Shown here one piece after another: positions 31,414-41,525 of a stretch of 64,000 bases of DNA; position 1 is the stretch's first letter, and each line of letters begins with the position of its first letter. The position numbers and the translations under genes were made by a program. This DNA is from Streptomyces sp. NBC_00370 (GTDB taxonomy: Bacteria > Actinomycetota > Actinomycetes > Streptomycetales > Streptomycetaceae), in the NCBI RefSeq assembly GCF_036084755.1, contig NZ_CP107968.1, positions 3,230,501 through 3,294,500 of the forward strand. The letters run 5' to 3'. The notes under the pieces were generated by a model that searched no databases, was not told the origin of the DNA, and saw only the letters and a list, made by a program, of their open reading frames with translations.

Positions 31414-31797
31414 TGGAGATGGCGGGAATCGAACCCGCGTCCAACGGTGCGGAATCAGGACTTCTCCGAGCGCAGTCCGCTGCGATTTTCTCGGCCCCGG
31501 AGATCACGCGGACAAGTCTCCGACGGGCTCAGTCACTGTTTGATTTCCCTGCAAGTCCCGTGACCGGGCCTACAGGTTTAGTCCCCTAGCTGATGCCAGG
31601 ATCCGGGTCGGGAACACTCCCGGGCTGACACTCCGCGGAGTCTTCGCTAGCTGCTAATTAGGCAGCAAGTGCGAAGGCGGAGGAATCGCGCTTAGAATTG
31701 GCGATTGTTTTTTGCGACATATGGTTAACGAGATCATTGCCGCTTTCTCGGCTCGCTTCCCCTGCTTCGACATCCGCTGTCGAAACCGATCATCCCC
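31414..31797 (-). ncRNA. ssrA: Transfer-messenger RNA (tmRNA)
   Basis: 384 bases. The 5' end GGGGATG (31791-31797) pairs with CATCTCC at the 3' end, leaving A31414 as discriminator; CCA is not encoded (CAA follows). The tRNA-like T arm GTTCGATTC is seen. The tag frame lies at 31658-31702 on the minus strand with resume codon GCC and reads ANSKRDSSAFALAA before TAA, a close relative of the Streptomyces tag and ending in the ALAA degron. It rescues stalled ribosomes with SmpB, whose gene lies just upstream on the same strand. The 3' end of tmRNA genes is a common integration site, and an accessory island lies on that side. Confidence 0.95.
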
Positions 31798-31814
31798 ATG
31801 TTTTGTTTTCAACT

Positions 31815-31838
31815 CGTGCACCCGCTACGAGGTGCACG
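31815..31838 (-). promoter_or_regulatory. Hairpin between smpB and ssrA
   Basis: 8-bp inverted repeat CGTGCACC / GGTGCACG with an 8-base loop, 18 bases upstream of the tmRNA 5' end and 62 bases beyond the smpB stop. It could end smpB transcripts, act as a processing signal, or bind a regulator. A TACGAT word just upstream on the same strand could be a -10 element, but no matching -35 is clear. Confidence 0.4.
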
Positions 31839-31899
31839 ACCCATCGTACGTGATCAACAGGGCCGAGGGCCACCGTATTCCCACCAGGGGCGCGCGGCG

Positions 31900-32379
31900 T
31901 CAGGCCTGCTGCTTGCGCTTGACCGCCGAGACGGCCCGGTCCGTCTCGCGCCGGTCCTGCCGCTCCCGCAGCGTCTGGCGCTTGTCGTACTCCTTCTTGC
32001 CCTTGGCCAGCGCGATCTCGACCTTGGCCCGGCCGTCCTTGAAGTACAGGGCGAGGGGCACGATCGTGTGACCCGATTCCTGCGACTTGGACTCCAGCTT
32101 GTCGATCTCGGCCCGGTGCATCAGCAGCTTGCGCTTACGCCGTGCGGTGTGGTTCGTCCACGTTCCCTGGCTGTACTCAGGAACATGGACATGGTGGAGC
32201 CATGCCTCATGTCCGTCAATCTGGACGAACCCGTCCGTCAACGACGCCCGCCCCTGACGCAGCGACTTCACTTCCGTGCCCGTGAGCACGAGACCGCACT
32301 CGTAGGTGTCGAGAATCAGGTAGTCGTGCCGCGCCTTCTTGTTCTGGGCGATGATTTTGCGCCCTTTTTCCTTTGCCAT
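31900..32379 (-). CDS. smpB: SsrA-binding protein
   Basis: 159 residues from ATG 32377-32379, with AGGA just upstream. The SmpB oligonucleotide-binding fold is complete: [68 protein letters not shown], and a basic C-terminal tail ([19 protein letters not shown]) that mimics mRNA in the decoding centre. It delivers tmRNA to stalled ribosomes. It follows the S41 protease gene by 34 bases and precedes ssrA. Confidence 0.96.
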   Translation of the reverse strand: MAKEKGRKIIAQNKKARHDYLILDTYECGLVLTGTEVKSLRQGRASLTDGFVQIDGHEAWLHHVHVPEYSQGTWTNHTARRKRKLLMHRAEIDKLESKSQESGHTIVPLALYFKDGRAKVEIALAKGKKEYDKRQTLRERQDRRETDRAVSAVKRKQQA

Positions 32380-32413
32380 AGTCCTGCCATTTTCTCACTA
32401 CGGCGCAACTTCT

Positions 32414-33607
32414 TTACGCCGTGCCGCCGAGGCCGCTGAGGACCGTCTGCGCCTGCTGTCCGGCATGGTCGCTCGCCGCGAGATCCGGGGTGATTCCCCT
32501 GCCGTCGACCGTATGCCCCGCGGGCGTGCGGTAATGGCCGACGGTCAGCTCGGCGACCGAGCCGTCCGGCAGCGTGCTCGGCATCTGGACCGAGCCCTTG
32601 CCGAACGTACGCGAGCCGACGGTGATGGATCGTCCGCGGTCCTGGAGGGCGCCGGTGACCAGCTCGGCCGCGCTCATCGTGCCGCTGTCGACCAGCACCA
32701 CCACGGGGCGTCCGGTGTCGCCGCCCGGGTCCGCGTACAACGCCCGCTGGGCGCCTTTTATGTCGTACGTCGCGACGAGGCCGCCGTCGAGGAAGGCCGA
32801 AGCGGCCTTGACCGCCTCCGAGACCAGCCCGCCGCCGTTGCCCCGCAGGTCGAGCAGTATGCCGGCGCCGCGCGGCGCGTCCCGTACGGCGTCGCGCACC
32901 TGCTCGCCCGAGCCCTTCGTGAACGCGTCGACCTTGATCATCCGGGCCCCGCCGGTCAGCTTGCCGACCGTGACGGACTCGGTCGACAGCCGGGCGCGGC
33001 GCAGCGTACGGGTCCAGCGGTGTCCCGCGCGCTCAAGACCGAGGACGACGGGAGTACCGGCGCCGGCGCTCTTGCCCGCCCCGCCCTCCCCCAGCGCGTC
33101 GCCGCGCAGCAGCGCCATCACGTCCGTGACGGGCCGGCTGGCCACATCCGCGCCGTCGATGTCCCTGACCGTGTCGCCCGCCCTGATACCGGCTCCCGCG
33201 GCGGGGCCGCCGGGGTGCACCCGGGTGACTTCCATCAGCCCCCCGGCCGTACGCCGGGCGCTGAGGCCCACTCCGGTGTACTCACCGTCGAGGGCCTGCT
33301 CGAACTCCTCGTACTCGCCCTTGTCGTACACGGCGCCCCAGCGGTCCCCGCTGCGGCTGACGACCTCCTCGGCCGCTTCCGTGCCCGACTTGCCGTCGGC
33401 CATCGCCTTGGCCGCAGCCGCGGCGACCTCGCCGCTGTCGACCGTCGAGGCGACGGCGCGCGTCGGGATGACGGGCGGCGTCGAATCGGCCTGCGGCAGG
33501 GAGTTGGTCGCGGCGGCGGTGGCGAGCGCACTCGCGAACACCAATGTCAGGACCGCCCCGCGGCGGACTCCGCGGGGCCCGAAATGGGGTGACTCCGATC
33601 CGGACAT
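32414..33607 (-). CDS. S41 family C-terminal processing protease
   Basis: 397 residues from ATG 33605-33607 (MSGSESPHFGPRG). A signal-anchor (GAVLTLVFASALATAAATNSL) precedes a helical segment, a PDZ domain (TRVHPGGPAAGAGIRAGDTVRDIDG) and the S41 catalytic domain with Ser in LVDSGTMSAAELV and Lys in TFGKGSVQ. The enzyme cleaves C-terminal tails outside the membrane. It lies between ftsX and smpB in a compact minus-strand unit, so it may act on division or wall proteins, or on misfolded secreted proteins; that is inference. Confidence 0.9.
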   Translation of the reverse strand: MSGSESPHFGPRGVRRGAVLTLVFASALATAAATNSLPQADSTPPVIPTRAVASTVDSGEVAAAAAKAMADGKSGTEAAEEVVSRSGDRWGAVYDKGEYEEFEQALDGEYTGVGLSARRTAGGLMEVTRVHPGGPAAGAGIRAGDTVRDIDGADVASRPVTDVMALLRGDALGEGGAGKSAGAGTPVVLGLERAGHRWTRTLRRARLSTESVTVGKLTGGARMIKVDAFTKGSGEQVRDAVRDAPRGAGILLDLRGNGGGLVSEAVKAASAFLDGGLVATYDIKGAQRALYADPGGDTGRPVVVLVDSGTMSAAELVTGALQDRGRSITVGSRTFGKGSVQMPSTLPDGSVAELTVGHYRTPAGHTVDGRGITPDLAASDHAGQQAQTVLSGLGGTA

Positions 33608-33674
33608 GGCGTTGAGTCTAGGACAACGCAGCGCGACGGACCGGAGCTTGGCGACACCACGCCAGGGGCGCTTG

Positions 33675-34595
33675 TCACACCCTGAGGTACTTGCGCAGTG
33701 CGACGAGAGCCGCAACTGCCGGCATCAGCAGACCGATCGCGAGCACCAGCGGCAGCTTCGAGAACACCGCGTCCCAGCCGATGAACCTGACGAGCTCCAT
33801 CTTGTGGGACAGGTCGAGACCGCTGTCGATCAGGAAGTACCGCCCCAGCATGAGCATTCCGCACGCGACCACACCGCCGATCAGTCCGGCGAACGCGGCC
33901 TCCATGATGAACGGCGTCTGGATGTAGAAGCTGGAGGCGCCGACGAGCCGCATGATGCCGGTCTCGCGCCGTCTGCTGAACGCCGACACCCGCACGGTGT
34001 TGACGATCAGCATCAGCGCGATCACCAGCATCAGCGCCATGACACAGAGCGCGGCGATGTTCATGCCGTTCATCAGCGAGAAGAGGTTCTGCAGGATGTC
34101 GCGCTGGTCCTGGACGGACTGCACGCCGTCCCGGCCGGCGAAGGCGGTCGCCACCACCTTGTACTTCTCGGGGTCCTTGAGCTTGACGCGGAAGGACTCC
34201 TCCATCTGGTCCGGGGTGATCGTGCTGGCGAAGGCCGTGTCGCCGTACTGCTCCCGGTAGTGCTTGTACGCCTCGTCGGAGTCCTCGTGGTGGACGGACT
34301 CGACGATGTTGCTCATCTTCTTCAGATCGGCCTCGATCTGGGCCTTCTGCTCGCCTGTGACCGCGCCCTTGGTGCACGCGGGATCGCTCGCCGCATCGCC
34401 CTTGTTGCACAGGAAGATGGAGACGTTGACCTTGTCGTACCAGTAGTCCTTCATCGTGCTGACCTGCTCGCGCATGAGCAGCGCGCCGCCGAACAGGGCG
34501 AGCGAGAGGGCTACGGAGATGACGACTGCGAAGGTCATCGTGAGGTTACGGCGGAGACCTACACCGATCTCCGACAGGACGAACTGGGCGCGCAT
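33675..34595 (-). CDS. ftsX: Cell-division ABC permease FtsX
   Basis: 306 residues from ATG 34593-34595, with AAAGGA 5-6 bases upstream. Topology is that of FtsX: an N-terminal helix after RRNLTMTF, an extracellular domain of about 140 residues (NVSIFLCNKGDAASDPACTKG, two Cys), then three C-terminal helices and LVALRKYLRV. With FtsE it links cytoplasmic ATP hydrolysis to peptidoglycan hydrolase activation at septa. The gene is 43 bases after ftsE. Confidence 0.95.
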   Translation of the reverse strand: MRAQFVLSEIGVGLRRNLTMTFAVVISVALSLALFGGALLMREQVSTMKDYWYDKVNVSIFLCNKGDAASDPACTKGAVTGEQKAQIEADLKKMSNIVESVHHEDSDEAYKHYREQYGDTAFASTITPDQMEESFRVKLKDPEKYKVVATAFAGRDGVQSVQDQRDILQNLFSLMNGMNIAALCVMALMLVIALMLIVNTVRVSAFSRRRETGIMRLVGASSFYIQTPFIMEAAFAGLIGGVVACGMLMLGRYFLIDSGLDLSHKMELVRFIGWDAVFSKLPLVLAIGLLMPAVAALVALRKYLRV

Positions 34596-34638
34596 GGCGT
34601 CCTTTCAGCTTTGGACGGTCAGTGCTCGACGGGCAGCG

Positions 34639-35328
34639 TCAGTGCTGGTAGCCGTAGACGCCGCGTACCTGGTCGCGCACGAGCCGGCCGCCTTCGAGCT
34701 CGATCACACGCTTGCGCATCTGGTCGACGATGTTCTGGTCGTGGGTGGCCATCACGACGGTCGTACCGGTGCGGTTGATCCGGTCCAGCAGCTTCATGAT
34801 GCCGACGGAGGTCTGCGGGTCCAGGTTGCCGGTGGGCTCGTCCGCGATCAGCAGCATGGGGCGGTTGACGAAGGCCCGCGCGATGGCGACGCGCTGCTGC
34901 TCACCACCGGACAGCTCACCGGGCATCCGGTCTTCCTTGCCGCCGAGGCCGACCAGGTCGAGGACCTGGGGCACGGCCTTGCGGGTCTCCCCGCGCGGCT
35001 TGCCGATGACCTCCTGCGCGAACGCCACGTTCTCGGCGACGGTCTTGTTGGGCAGCAGCCGGAAGTCCTGGAAGACGGTGCCGAGCTGGCGGCGCATCTG
35101 CGGCACCTTCCAGTTGGACAGCCGCGCGAGGTCCTTGCCGAGCACATGGACCATGCCGTGACTCGTGCGCTCCTCGCGCAGGACGAGTCTGAGGAAGGTC
35201 GACTTGCCGGAACCGGACGAACCGACCAGGAAGACGAACTCCCCCTTCTCGATCTCAAGGGAGACATCGCGCAACGCGGGACGGTTCTGCTTCGGGTAAG
35301 TCTTGGAGACGTTGTCGAATCGGATCAC
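34639..35328 (-). CDS. ftsE: Cell-division ATP-binding protein FtsE
   Basis: 229 residues from GTG 35326-35328 ([14 protein letters not shown]), the usual FtsE length; upstream in-frame GTGs at 35337 and 35340 are possible. ABC motifs are intact: Walker [11 protein letters not shown]-loop FQDFRLLP, signature [14 protein letters not shown], Walker [13 protein letters not shown], and THD. It forms the ATPase of the FtsEX complex at the membrane. It heads the ftsE-ftsX-protease-smpB unit and diverges from the 65-residue protein gene across about 264 bases. Confidence 0.95.
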   Translation of the reverse strand: MIRFDNVSKTYPKQNRPALRDVSLEIEKGEFVFLVGSSGSGKSTFLRLVLREERTSHGMVHVLGKDLARLSNWKVPQMRRQLGTVFQDFRLLPNKTVAENVAFAQEVIGKPRGETRKAVPQVLDLVGLGGKEDRMPGELSGGEQQRVAIARAFVNRPMLLIADEPTGNLDPQTSVGIMKLLDRINRTGTTVVMATHDQNIVDQMRKRVIELEGGRLVRDQVRGVYGYQH

Positions 35329-35592
35329 GAGATGCACCACGGTCGGCCGGGAGTAGGTGAGCGTGACCTTACGCGACCCGGACTGGCCCGCGCAGTCCGC
35401 GACCGGAGTTGGGCGGATTATCACGAATGTGGGGCGCCCGCCACCCCTGGCGGACCGTACGGAATCGGGTCGGCCGCGCCGAATCCGGCGGGAACTGGCA
35501 CAGTGGTAAGGGGAACGGTCGCGTTTCCCGGAGCGTTGTGCGGAGAAGGAACACTGTCTGCGGCTGACGCCGCGCGGTGAGGAGGAAAGCGC

Positions 35593-35790
35593 ATGACCTA
35601 CGACAGATTGGTGTGCGCCAACTGCGCGGGGCCCGTGAGCGAGGGCCGCTGCCGCGTTTGCCGTGCCAGCAGGGAGCGGCTCCAGCAGGAAGGCGGGCCG
35701 TTGAGCGGGCTGAGCCCGGTGGCGCTGCTGAGCATGCTGCTGCTTCTGCTGGCCGCCGTGGCACTGGTGGCGACGCACCAGACCGCCTGA
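35593..35790 (+). CDS. Small zinc-ribbon single-pass membrane protein
   Basis: 65 residues from ATG 35593, with a strong GAGGAGGAAAG ribosome site. The N-terminal half carries two CxxC pairs (VCANCAGPV ... CRVCRAS), which look like a zinc ribbon. The C-terminal half is one membrane helix ([22 protein letters not shown]) ending HQTA. The family is unnamed to my knowledge, but the ribosome site, codon use and terminator all support a real gene. Location opposite ftsE suggests, without proving, a link to division or the envelope. Confidence 0.8.
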   Translation: MTYDRLVCANCAGPVSEGRCRVCRASRERLQQEGGPLSGLSPVALLSMLLLLLAAVALVATHQTA

Positions 35791-35837
35791 GCGCTGCCTG
35801 CGCGCCGCGCGCACTGCCGCGCACTGCCGGATTTCGC

Positions 35838-35872
35838 AGAAGGGCCCGGACGCCTCGCGTCCGGGCCCTTCT
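35838..35872. terminator. Bidirectional terminator
   Basis: Perfect 15-bp stem (35838-35852 with 35858-35872) and a 5-base loop between two convergent genes (stops at 35790 and 35909). Confidence 0.9.
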
Positions 35873-35908
35873 GTCAGCTGTACCGCTCGCTGTGAGTTAC
35901 GTCTCCAC

Positions 35909-36586
35909 TCAGGCGGCCGTGCCGCCACCGCGGTTCATGCGGGGCAGGAAACGGAAGCCCACGCCGCCGGCGATCATCACCGCGGCGCCGATGAGCAGGA
36001 ACGAGGTCTCGCCGGCACCGGTCTCGGCCAGCTCGTCCTTGGCCGCACCCTGCTGCACGGGCTTGGAGCCCACGGAGTCGGTGTCGGTGTTGTCCGCGCA
36101 CTCCACGCCGTCCAGCGAGACGGTGCAGGTGCCCGGGTCCGCGCTGTTGCCGCCGCCACCGGTACCCGCGCCCTGGGTGGGCGAGGTGCTGGGCTCGGAC
36201 GGCTTGGTCGGCTCGTCGGTCGGGGAGCCGGTGGGCGGCTCCTCGGTCGGCGGCTCCTCCGTGGGCGGCTCCTCGGTCGGGGGCTCCTCGGTGGGAGGCT
36301 CCTCCGTCGGGGGCTCCTCGGTGGGAGGCTCCTCGGTCGGCGGCTCCTCGGTCGGAGGCTCCTCGGTGGGCGGGTCGGGAATCGTGGTCGGCGGGCCGGT
36401 CGGGTCGTCGTCCGCCAGCGCGCCACCGGCGCCCAGCTGTACGGTCGTGGCGCCCACCTTGGCGGAGGCGCCGAGGTCGACGAGGCCGGCGGCCGACGCC
36501 GCGCCCGCCGCTGTCAGCGAAGCACCCGCGGCGATCACTGCGCCGGCCGCTACGCGCGCCACGCGGATCCGCGTCTTCTTGGTCAT
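35909..36586 (-). CDS. LAETG-anchored surface protein with TEEPP repeats
   Basis: 225 residues from ATG 36584-36586, with AGGCAG directly upstream; ATG 36619 is less well placed. A signal peptide ends near ASA (residue 32). A short domain is followed by nine TEEPP repeats, a Ser/Thr/Pro stretch, a small Cys-containing segment ([12 protein letters not shown]) and the sorting signal LAETGAGE, then a hydrophobic helix and an Arg-containing tail ([11 protein letters not shown]). LAxTG is the motif used by class E sortases in Streptomyces. The protein should be covalently attached to the wall, with the Pro-rich part as a wall-spanning stalk. No sortase gene is in the window. Confidence 0.85.
   Translation of the reverse strand: MTKKTRIRVARVAAGAVIAAGASLTAAGAASAAGLVDLGASAKVGATTVQLGAGGALADDDPTGPPTTIPDPPTEEPPTEEPPTEEPPTEEPPTEEPPTEEPPTEEPPTEEPPTEEPPTGSPTDEPTKPSEPSTSPTQGAGTGGGGNSADPGTCTVSLDGVECADNTDTDSVGSKPVQQGAAKDELAETGAGETSFLLIGAAVMIAGGVGFRFLPRMNRGGGTAA
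36231..36375. repeat. 15-bp tandem repeat encoding TEEPP
   Basis: Nine units of 15 bases around GGCGGCTCCTCGGTC on the plus strand, with third-position variation, inside the LAETG protein gene. Copy number is likely to vary between strains. Confidence 0.9.
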
Positions 36587-36808
36587 CTGCCTGGTACCCC
36601 CAGTAGCTTCATTCGTCATTGGTGCAGCGTCCGGGGCAGCGGCTGCTGGGGGTCTGTTCACTGGTCTCCCCCGCCCGCACGCGCCCCAGGAATACGCATG
36701 CCACGCGCCAGCTTTCCCAGTTTTCATATACGCGTCAAGGCGGTTGCGCGCGCGATGACCCGAATCGCGACGGTTGTCCGGCAGGCCCTGATGTAACTGT
36801 GACACAAA

Positions 36809-36841
36809 GAGGAACTGCCGCTTCCAGAGCGGCAGTTCCTC
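36809..36841 (-). terminator. Terminator of prfB
   Basis: Perfect 14-bp stem (36809-36822 with 36828-36841), 5-base loop, followed on the minus strand by TTTGTG, about 40 bases after the prfB stop. Confidence 0.9.
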
Positions 36842-36881
36842 GGTCGACTTGGTGGCCGGCCGATGTCGGCCGGCGGGGAGA

Positions 36882-37988
<1,107 letters not shown>

Positions 37989-38093
37989 GGGTCCAGCGTA
38001 ACGGCTGAGCGGAAGAACCCCTCCCCCCGCTGCCCCACCGCTGTCCCCGGCCCGTACGACGGGCCGTCCGGCACCCCTTACCGCAGGGCCGTA

Positions 38094-39332
38094 CTACGGC
38101 GCCGGCGAGGTCGTCTGCTTGGAGTCCTGCGGGCTCCCGCCGCCGTCGTCGCTCGTCGCCAGCCAGCCGCCCACGCCGAGCGCCGCGACCACCAGGACGG
38201 CTGCGGCGCCGAGGGTGATCCGGCGCTTGCGCACGGCTCCCGCCTTGTGCCGGGCCGAGCCGGGACGGCGCTGGCTGCTGCTGCGCGGCGCGCGGGCCGT
38301 ACCGCGCGCGCCGCCCGCCAGCTCGTCGGGGCCCGGCACGCGCATGCTCGTGTGGGTGTCCCGGTTGGAGTCGGGAGAGGCGCCGGGGACCAGCGGTACG
38401 GCGCCCCTGCGGCGCGGTTCGCCGGTCTCGGCGGTACCGGGACGCGGCTCCTCGTGCGGCTGCTCGGTGGGCTCCGCGTCGGGCTCGTCCACGTCCAGCG
38501 GCGGGATGCCGGTGAGCAGCGGCTGCAGTTCGCGCAGCCGGGCGCCGAGTTCCGAGGCGCGCAGCCGGGATGCGGGGGCCTTGGCCAGGCACTGGACGAG
38601 GAGCTGCCACAGCTCCTCGGGGATGCCGGGCAGCGGGACGACGGACTCCGTCACATGGCGGCGCAGGACGGCGCCGGGGTGGCCGCCGCCGAACGGCGTG
38701 AATCCGGCGAGGAGTTCGTACAGGACGGTGGCCAGGGCGTAGATGTCGACGGCGGCGCGCGGCGGCAGCCCCTCGACGATCTCGGGCGCCAGATAGTCGG
38801 GGGTGCCGATGATCCGGGACGCCTTGGTGCGCCGGGGGGTGTCGATCAGCTTGGCGACACCGAAGTCGGTGAGCAGCGCGGGGTGTGCGCCGCCGGGGCC
38901 CAGCGGGCCTTCCATGTCGAGCAGGATGTTCTCGGGCTTGACGTCACGGTGGACGATCCCGGCCGCGTGGGCGGCGGCGAGGCCGTCGGCGACGTCGGCG
39001 ACGATCGCGACCGCCGCCTCGGGCGCCAGCCTGCGCTCCCGGTCGAGACGGGTGCGCAGGTCGGTGCCGCGTACGAGTTCCATGACGAGCGCGAGGTCGT
39101 TGCCGTCCACGACGAGATCGCGTACGGCGACCACCCGGGGGTGGTCGAGGCCCAGCAGGGCGGTGCGCTCCTGGACGAAGCGGCCGACCAGCTCCTGGTC
39201 GGACGCGAGGTCCTCGCGCAACAGCTTGATGGCGACGGCGCCCTCGGGCCCCTCGCCCAGCCACACCGTGCCGGCGCTGCCGCGTCCCAGAATCTGGTGT
39301 GCGGTGTACCGGCTGCCGATATTCCGTGCCAA
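38094..39332 (-). CDS. pkaB: Membrane Ser/Thr protein kinase (PkaB-like)
   Basis: 412 residues from TTG 39330-39332 (ARNIGSRYTAHQILGRGSAG), with GAGGGAG 5-8 bases upstream. Kinase motifs are intact: GRGSAGTVW, Lys36 in VAIKLL, HRDVKPENIL, DFGVAKL and PEIVEG. A Pro/Glu/Arg-rich linker (~100 residues) leads to a C-terminal helix (ITLGAAAVLVVAALGVGGWLA) and a short outer tail, with no sensor domain. Adjacent pkaA and pkaB genes are known in S. coelicolor at this locus; the symbol follows that pairing from memory. Confidence 0.85.
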   Translation of the reverse strand: MARNIGSRYTAHQILGRGSAGTVWLGEGPEGAVAIKLLREDLASDQELVGRFVQERTALLGLDHPRVVAVRDLVVDGNDLALVMELVRGTDLRTRLDRERRLAPEAAVAIVADVADGLAAAHAAGIVHRDVKPENILLDMEGPLGPGGAHPALLTDFGVAKLIDTPRRTKASRIIGTPDYLAPEIVEGLPPRAAVDIYALATVLYELLAGFTPFGGGHPGAVLRRHVTESVVPLPGIPEELWQLLVQCLAKAPASRLRASELGARLRELQPLLTGIPPLDVDEPDAEPTEQPHEEPRPGTAETGEPRRRGAVPLVPGASPDSNRDTHTSMRVPGPDELAGGARGTARAPRSSSQRRPGSARHKAGAVRKRRITLGAAAVLVVAALGVGGWLATSDDGGGSPQDSKQTTSPAP

Positions 39333-39479
39333 GACTGCTCCCTCAGCGGCTGGCTTTGCCATCAAAGTACGCGTGTATCGGGGTGTTCCGTGCCCACGAC
39401 GGCGCCAACCTTCACTTCTACGGGCGAATTACCCCCGCAGAAGTCGACATAGCTACAGCGTCAGTGCATGGCCGGGACG

Positions 39480-41135
39480 TCAGTTCGTCCCGCTCGCACT
39501 GCCGAGGTCGGAGATCCAGCCCGACACCTTCGAGATGCCGTCGCCGATCGCCTGCCAGTAGCCCTCGCCCTGGTCGACCCAGTCCTGGAGGGGGGTCAGT
39601 TCCCAGACGAGCCAGCCGGCGACCACGATCAGCACGATCACGACCAGACAGCCCTTGAGGCAGCCGAGGCCGGGGATCCGCATCGGGTTGGCGCTGCGCT
39701 GCCGGGACTCGCGCGGCGGGCGGGGGGCCGGCTGCTGGGGCCGTTGCTGCTGCGGCGGCGCGTACTGCTGTTGCTGCGGGGGCGGTGCGTACCGCTGCTG
39801 CTGGGGCTGCGCCTGCGGCGCGTACTGCTGCTGCGGCGGGTACTGCTGCTGCCGCTGCGGCGGTCGCTGCTGCTGGCCCCTGCCGCCCTGCCCCTGGCCC
39901 TGGCCTTGGTAGCCCTGGCCCTGGCCGCCCTGCGGCGGCTGCTGGCGGTGCGGGCGGTGGCGCAGCGGGTCCTGGCTCGGGTCGAGGTACTGGACCTGCG
40001 TCTGCTCGTTGCGGTCGCGTGCCGCCTGGAGCTGGCTCTGCCAGGGGTGCGGGCCCTCGGGCTCCGCGGGCACCGGGGGCATCCCCGGCGGGTTTCCGGG
40101 CGGTGCGCCGGCCCCGGTGGACGGCATGACGCTCGTCGCGCCGTTGGGGTCGTACGAACCGGCGTTGCTCGGCAGGACCTGCGTCGGGTCGGCGGCGCCC
40201 GGCATCTCGGGCACCGTCGCGGGTGACGGGTCGGGGGCGAGCAGCGCGGCCACGCCGAGGGCGGCGTCGATCTGGGCCGGGGTGGAGTGCACCCCGATGC
40301 CGGAGGCGACGGTGCGCAGGGCCGTGGCGAGGTTGGTGGCGCTGGGCCGCTGGTCGGGGTCCTTGCGCAGGCAGCGCTCGATGACGGTCCACAGCGGTTC
40401 GGGCACGGTGCTGGGGCGGCGCGGCTCCTCGCTGAGATGGCGGTGGAGCACTTCGAGCGCGGTCGCGCCGGAGAACGGCGGGCGTCCGGTGACCAGTTCG
40501 TAGAGCAGGATGCCGGCGCCGTAGATGTCGACGGCCGAGGTCTGCGGCCGGCCTTCGGCCGATTCCGGTGCGACGTAGGCGGGCGTGCCGACGAATTCGT
40601 GGGTCCGGGTCAGCCCCGGGGAGTCGGCGAGGCGCGCGATGCCGAAGTCGGTCAGCATCGGGTGCATCTGCTCGCCGTCTATTTTGAGCAGTACGTTGGC
40701 CGGTTTCAGGTCCCGGTGCACGACGCCCTGCGCGTGGCTGGCGCCGAGCGCGTCGGCGATCTGCGCGGTGAGCAGCGAGGCGGCGACCGGGCTGAAGGGG
40801 CCGTTGTCCCTGAGGTAGCGGTGCAGGTCGGGGCCGTCGACGAGGTCCATGACCAGGGCGAGCAGATCGCCCTCCACGACCAGGTCGCGGGTGCGCACGA
40901 TGTTGGGGTGGGTGAGCCGCAGCAGGACGGAGCGCTCGCGCAGGAACCGCATCACCACGTCCGCGTCGTTCGCCAGCTCCTCCTTGAGGACCTTGATCGC
41001 GACGGTCTCGCCGGGCTGGCCCGCGACGGCCGCCTCGGCGCCCGCGGTCTCCCGCTGGCTGGCCCGCCAGACGGTGCCCGTGGCGCCGCGTCCCAGCGGT
41101 TCCTCGAGCAGGTACTTGCTGCCTACCGGCCGCAC
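39480..41135 (-). CDS. pkaA: Membrane Ser/Thr protein kinase with Gln/Pro-rich linker (PkaA-like)
   Basis: 551 residues from GTG 41133-41135, with GGGAG 8 bases upstream. The kinase domain is complete (GRGATGTVW, Lys48 in VAIKVL, HRDLKPANVL, DFGIARL, APES) and carries a 16-residue Ala/Gly insertion before the Lys strand. A long linker follows with a Gln/Pro/Tyr-rich block (about residues 395-475, QQQYAPP-like), then a single helix (CLKGCLVVIVLIVVAGWLVW) and a ~40-residue outer tail. It diverges from the FHA-FtsK gene, whose FHA domain could bind its phosphorylated targets. That link is inference. Confidence 0.85.
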   Translation of the reverse strand: MRPVGSKYLLEEPLGRGATGTVWRASQRETAGAEAAVAGQPGETVAIKVLKEELANDADVVMRFLRERSVLLRLTHPNIVRTRDLVVEGDLLALVMDLVDGPDLHRYLRDNGPFSPVAASLLTAQIADALGASHAQGVVHRDLKPANVLLKIDGEQMHPMLTDFGIARLADSPGLTRTHEFVGTPAYVAPESAEGRPQTSAVDIYGAGILLYELVTGRPPFSGATALEVLHRHLSEEPRRPSTVPEPLWTVIERCLRKDPDQRPSATNLATALRTVASGIGVHSTPAQIDAALGVAALLAPDPSPATVPEMPGAADPTQVLPSNAGSYDPNGATSVMPSTGAGAPPGNPPGMPPVPAEPEGPHPWQSQLQAARDRNEQTQVQYLDPSQDPLRHRPHRQQPPQGGQGQGYQGQGQGQGGRGQQQRPPQRQQQYPPQQQYAPQAQPQQQRYAPPPQQQQYAPPQQQRPQQPAPRPPRESRQRSANPMRIPGLGCLKGCLVVIVLIVVAGWLVWELTPLQDWVDQGEGYWQAIGDGISKVSGWISDLGSASGTN

Positions 41136-41525
41136 GTCATGCGCTCCCTGCTGATCGTGATCGCTCCATGGTCCCCGTCGTCCAGGGTGTCCGGCCCACT
41201 TTAGTGCCGCCGAACGTGTCGTTCGTAGGTCGGAAAGACGCCGGGGCCGCCCGGATGGTTGCCGAACGGCCGTTCCCAGGGTGACAGGGATGATCCCAAG
41301 CAGGCACTTTTGCACCCACAGCCGACCAATCAAGATCACTTAATTGTGGCCCCCGGGCGTGTTGTCAGTGGCAGGTGCGAGGATGCCCCCAGCACGTGAC
41401 GGGTGGAGTTGGGGATCACACCGGACGTGCCGACCTGTACCGGACGACGCGTCCGTGCGTGGTGGGGGGAATCACAGGGCAGTTCCCCTGCCGCGCACCC
41501 CGCGCAGAAGGGACCGCTGACGGCG
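41136..41525. other. Divergent promoter region between pkaA and the FHA-FtsK gene
   Basis: 390 bases without a gene. It holds a 12-bp perfect palindrome GAACGGCCGTTC at 41264-41275, a possible operator. No certain -10/-35 pair is visible. Confidence 0.5.

Noticed and set aside
36231..36375. Possible CRISPR array.
   Set aside because: The repeat unit is 15 bases with no unique spacers and lies in frame inside a coding sequence. It is a coding tandem repeat.
35577..36758. A plus-strand frame with long [10 protein letters not shown] repeats opposite the LAETG protein.
   Set aside because: It is the complement of the TEEPP repeat. The minus-strand gene has a signal peptide and sorting signal, and this frame has neither.
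41403..41525. A longer start for the FHA-FtsK protein at ATG 41403.
   Set aside because: The extra 41 residues are unlike the family and lack a ribosome site. MQIRLTVLAP at 41526 matches the expected N-terminal domain.
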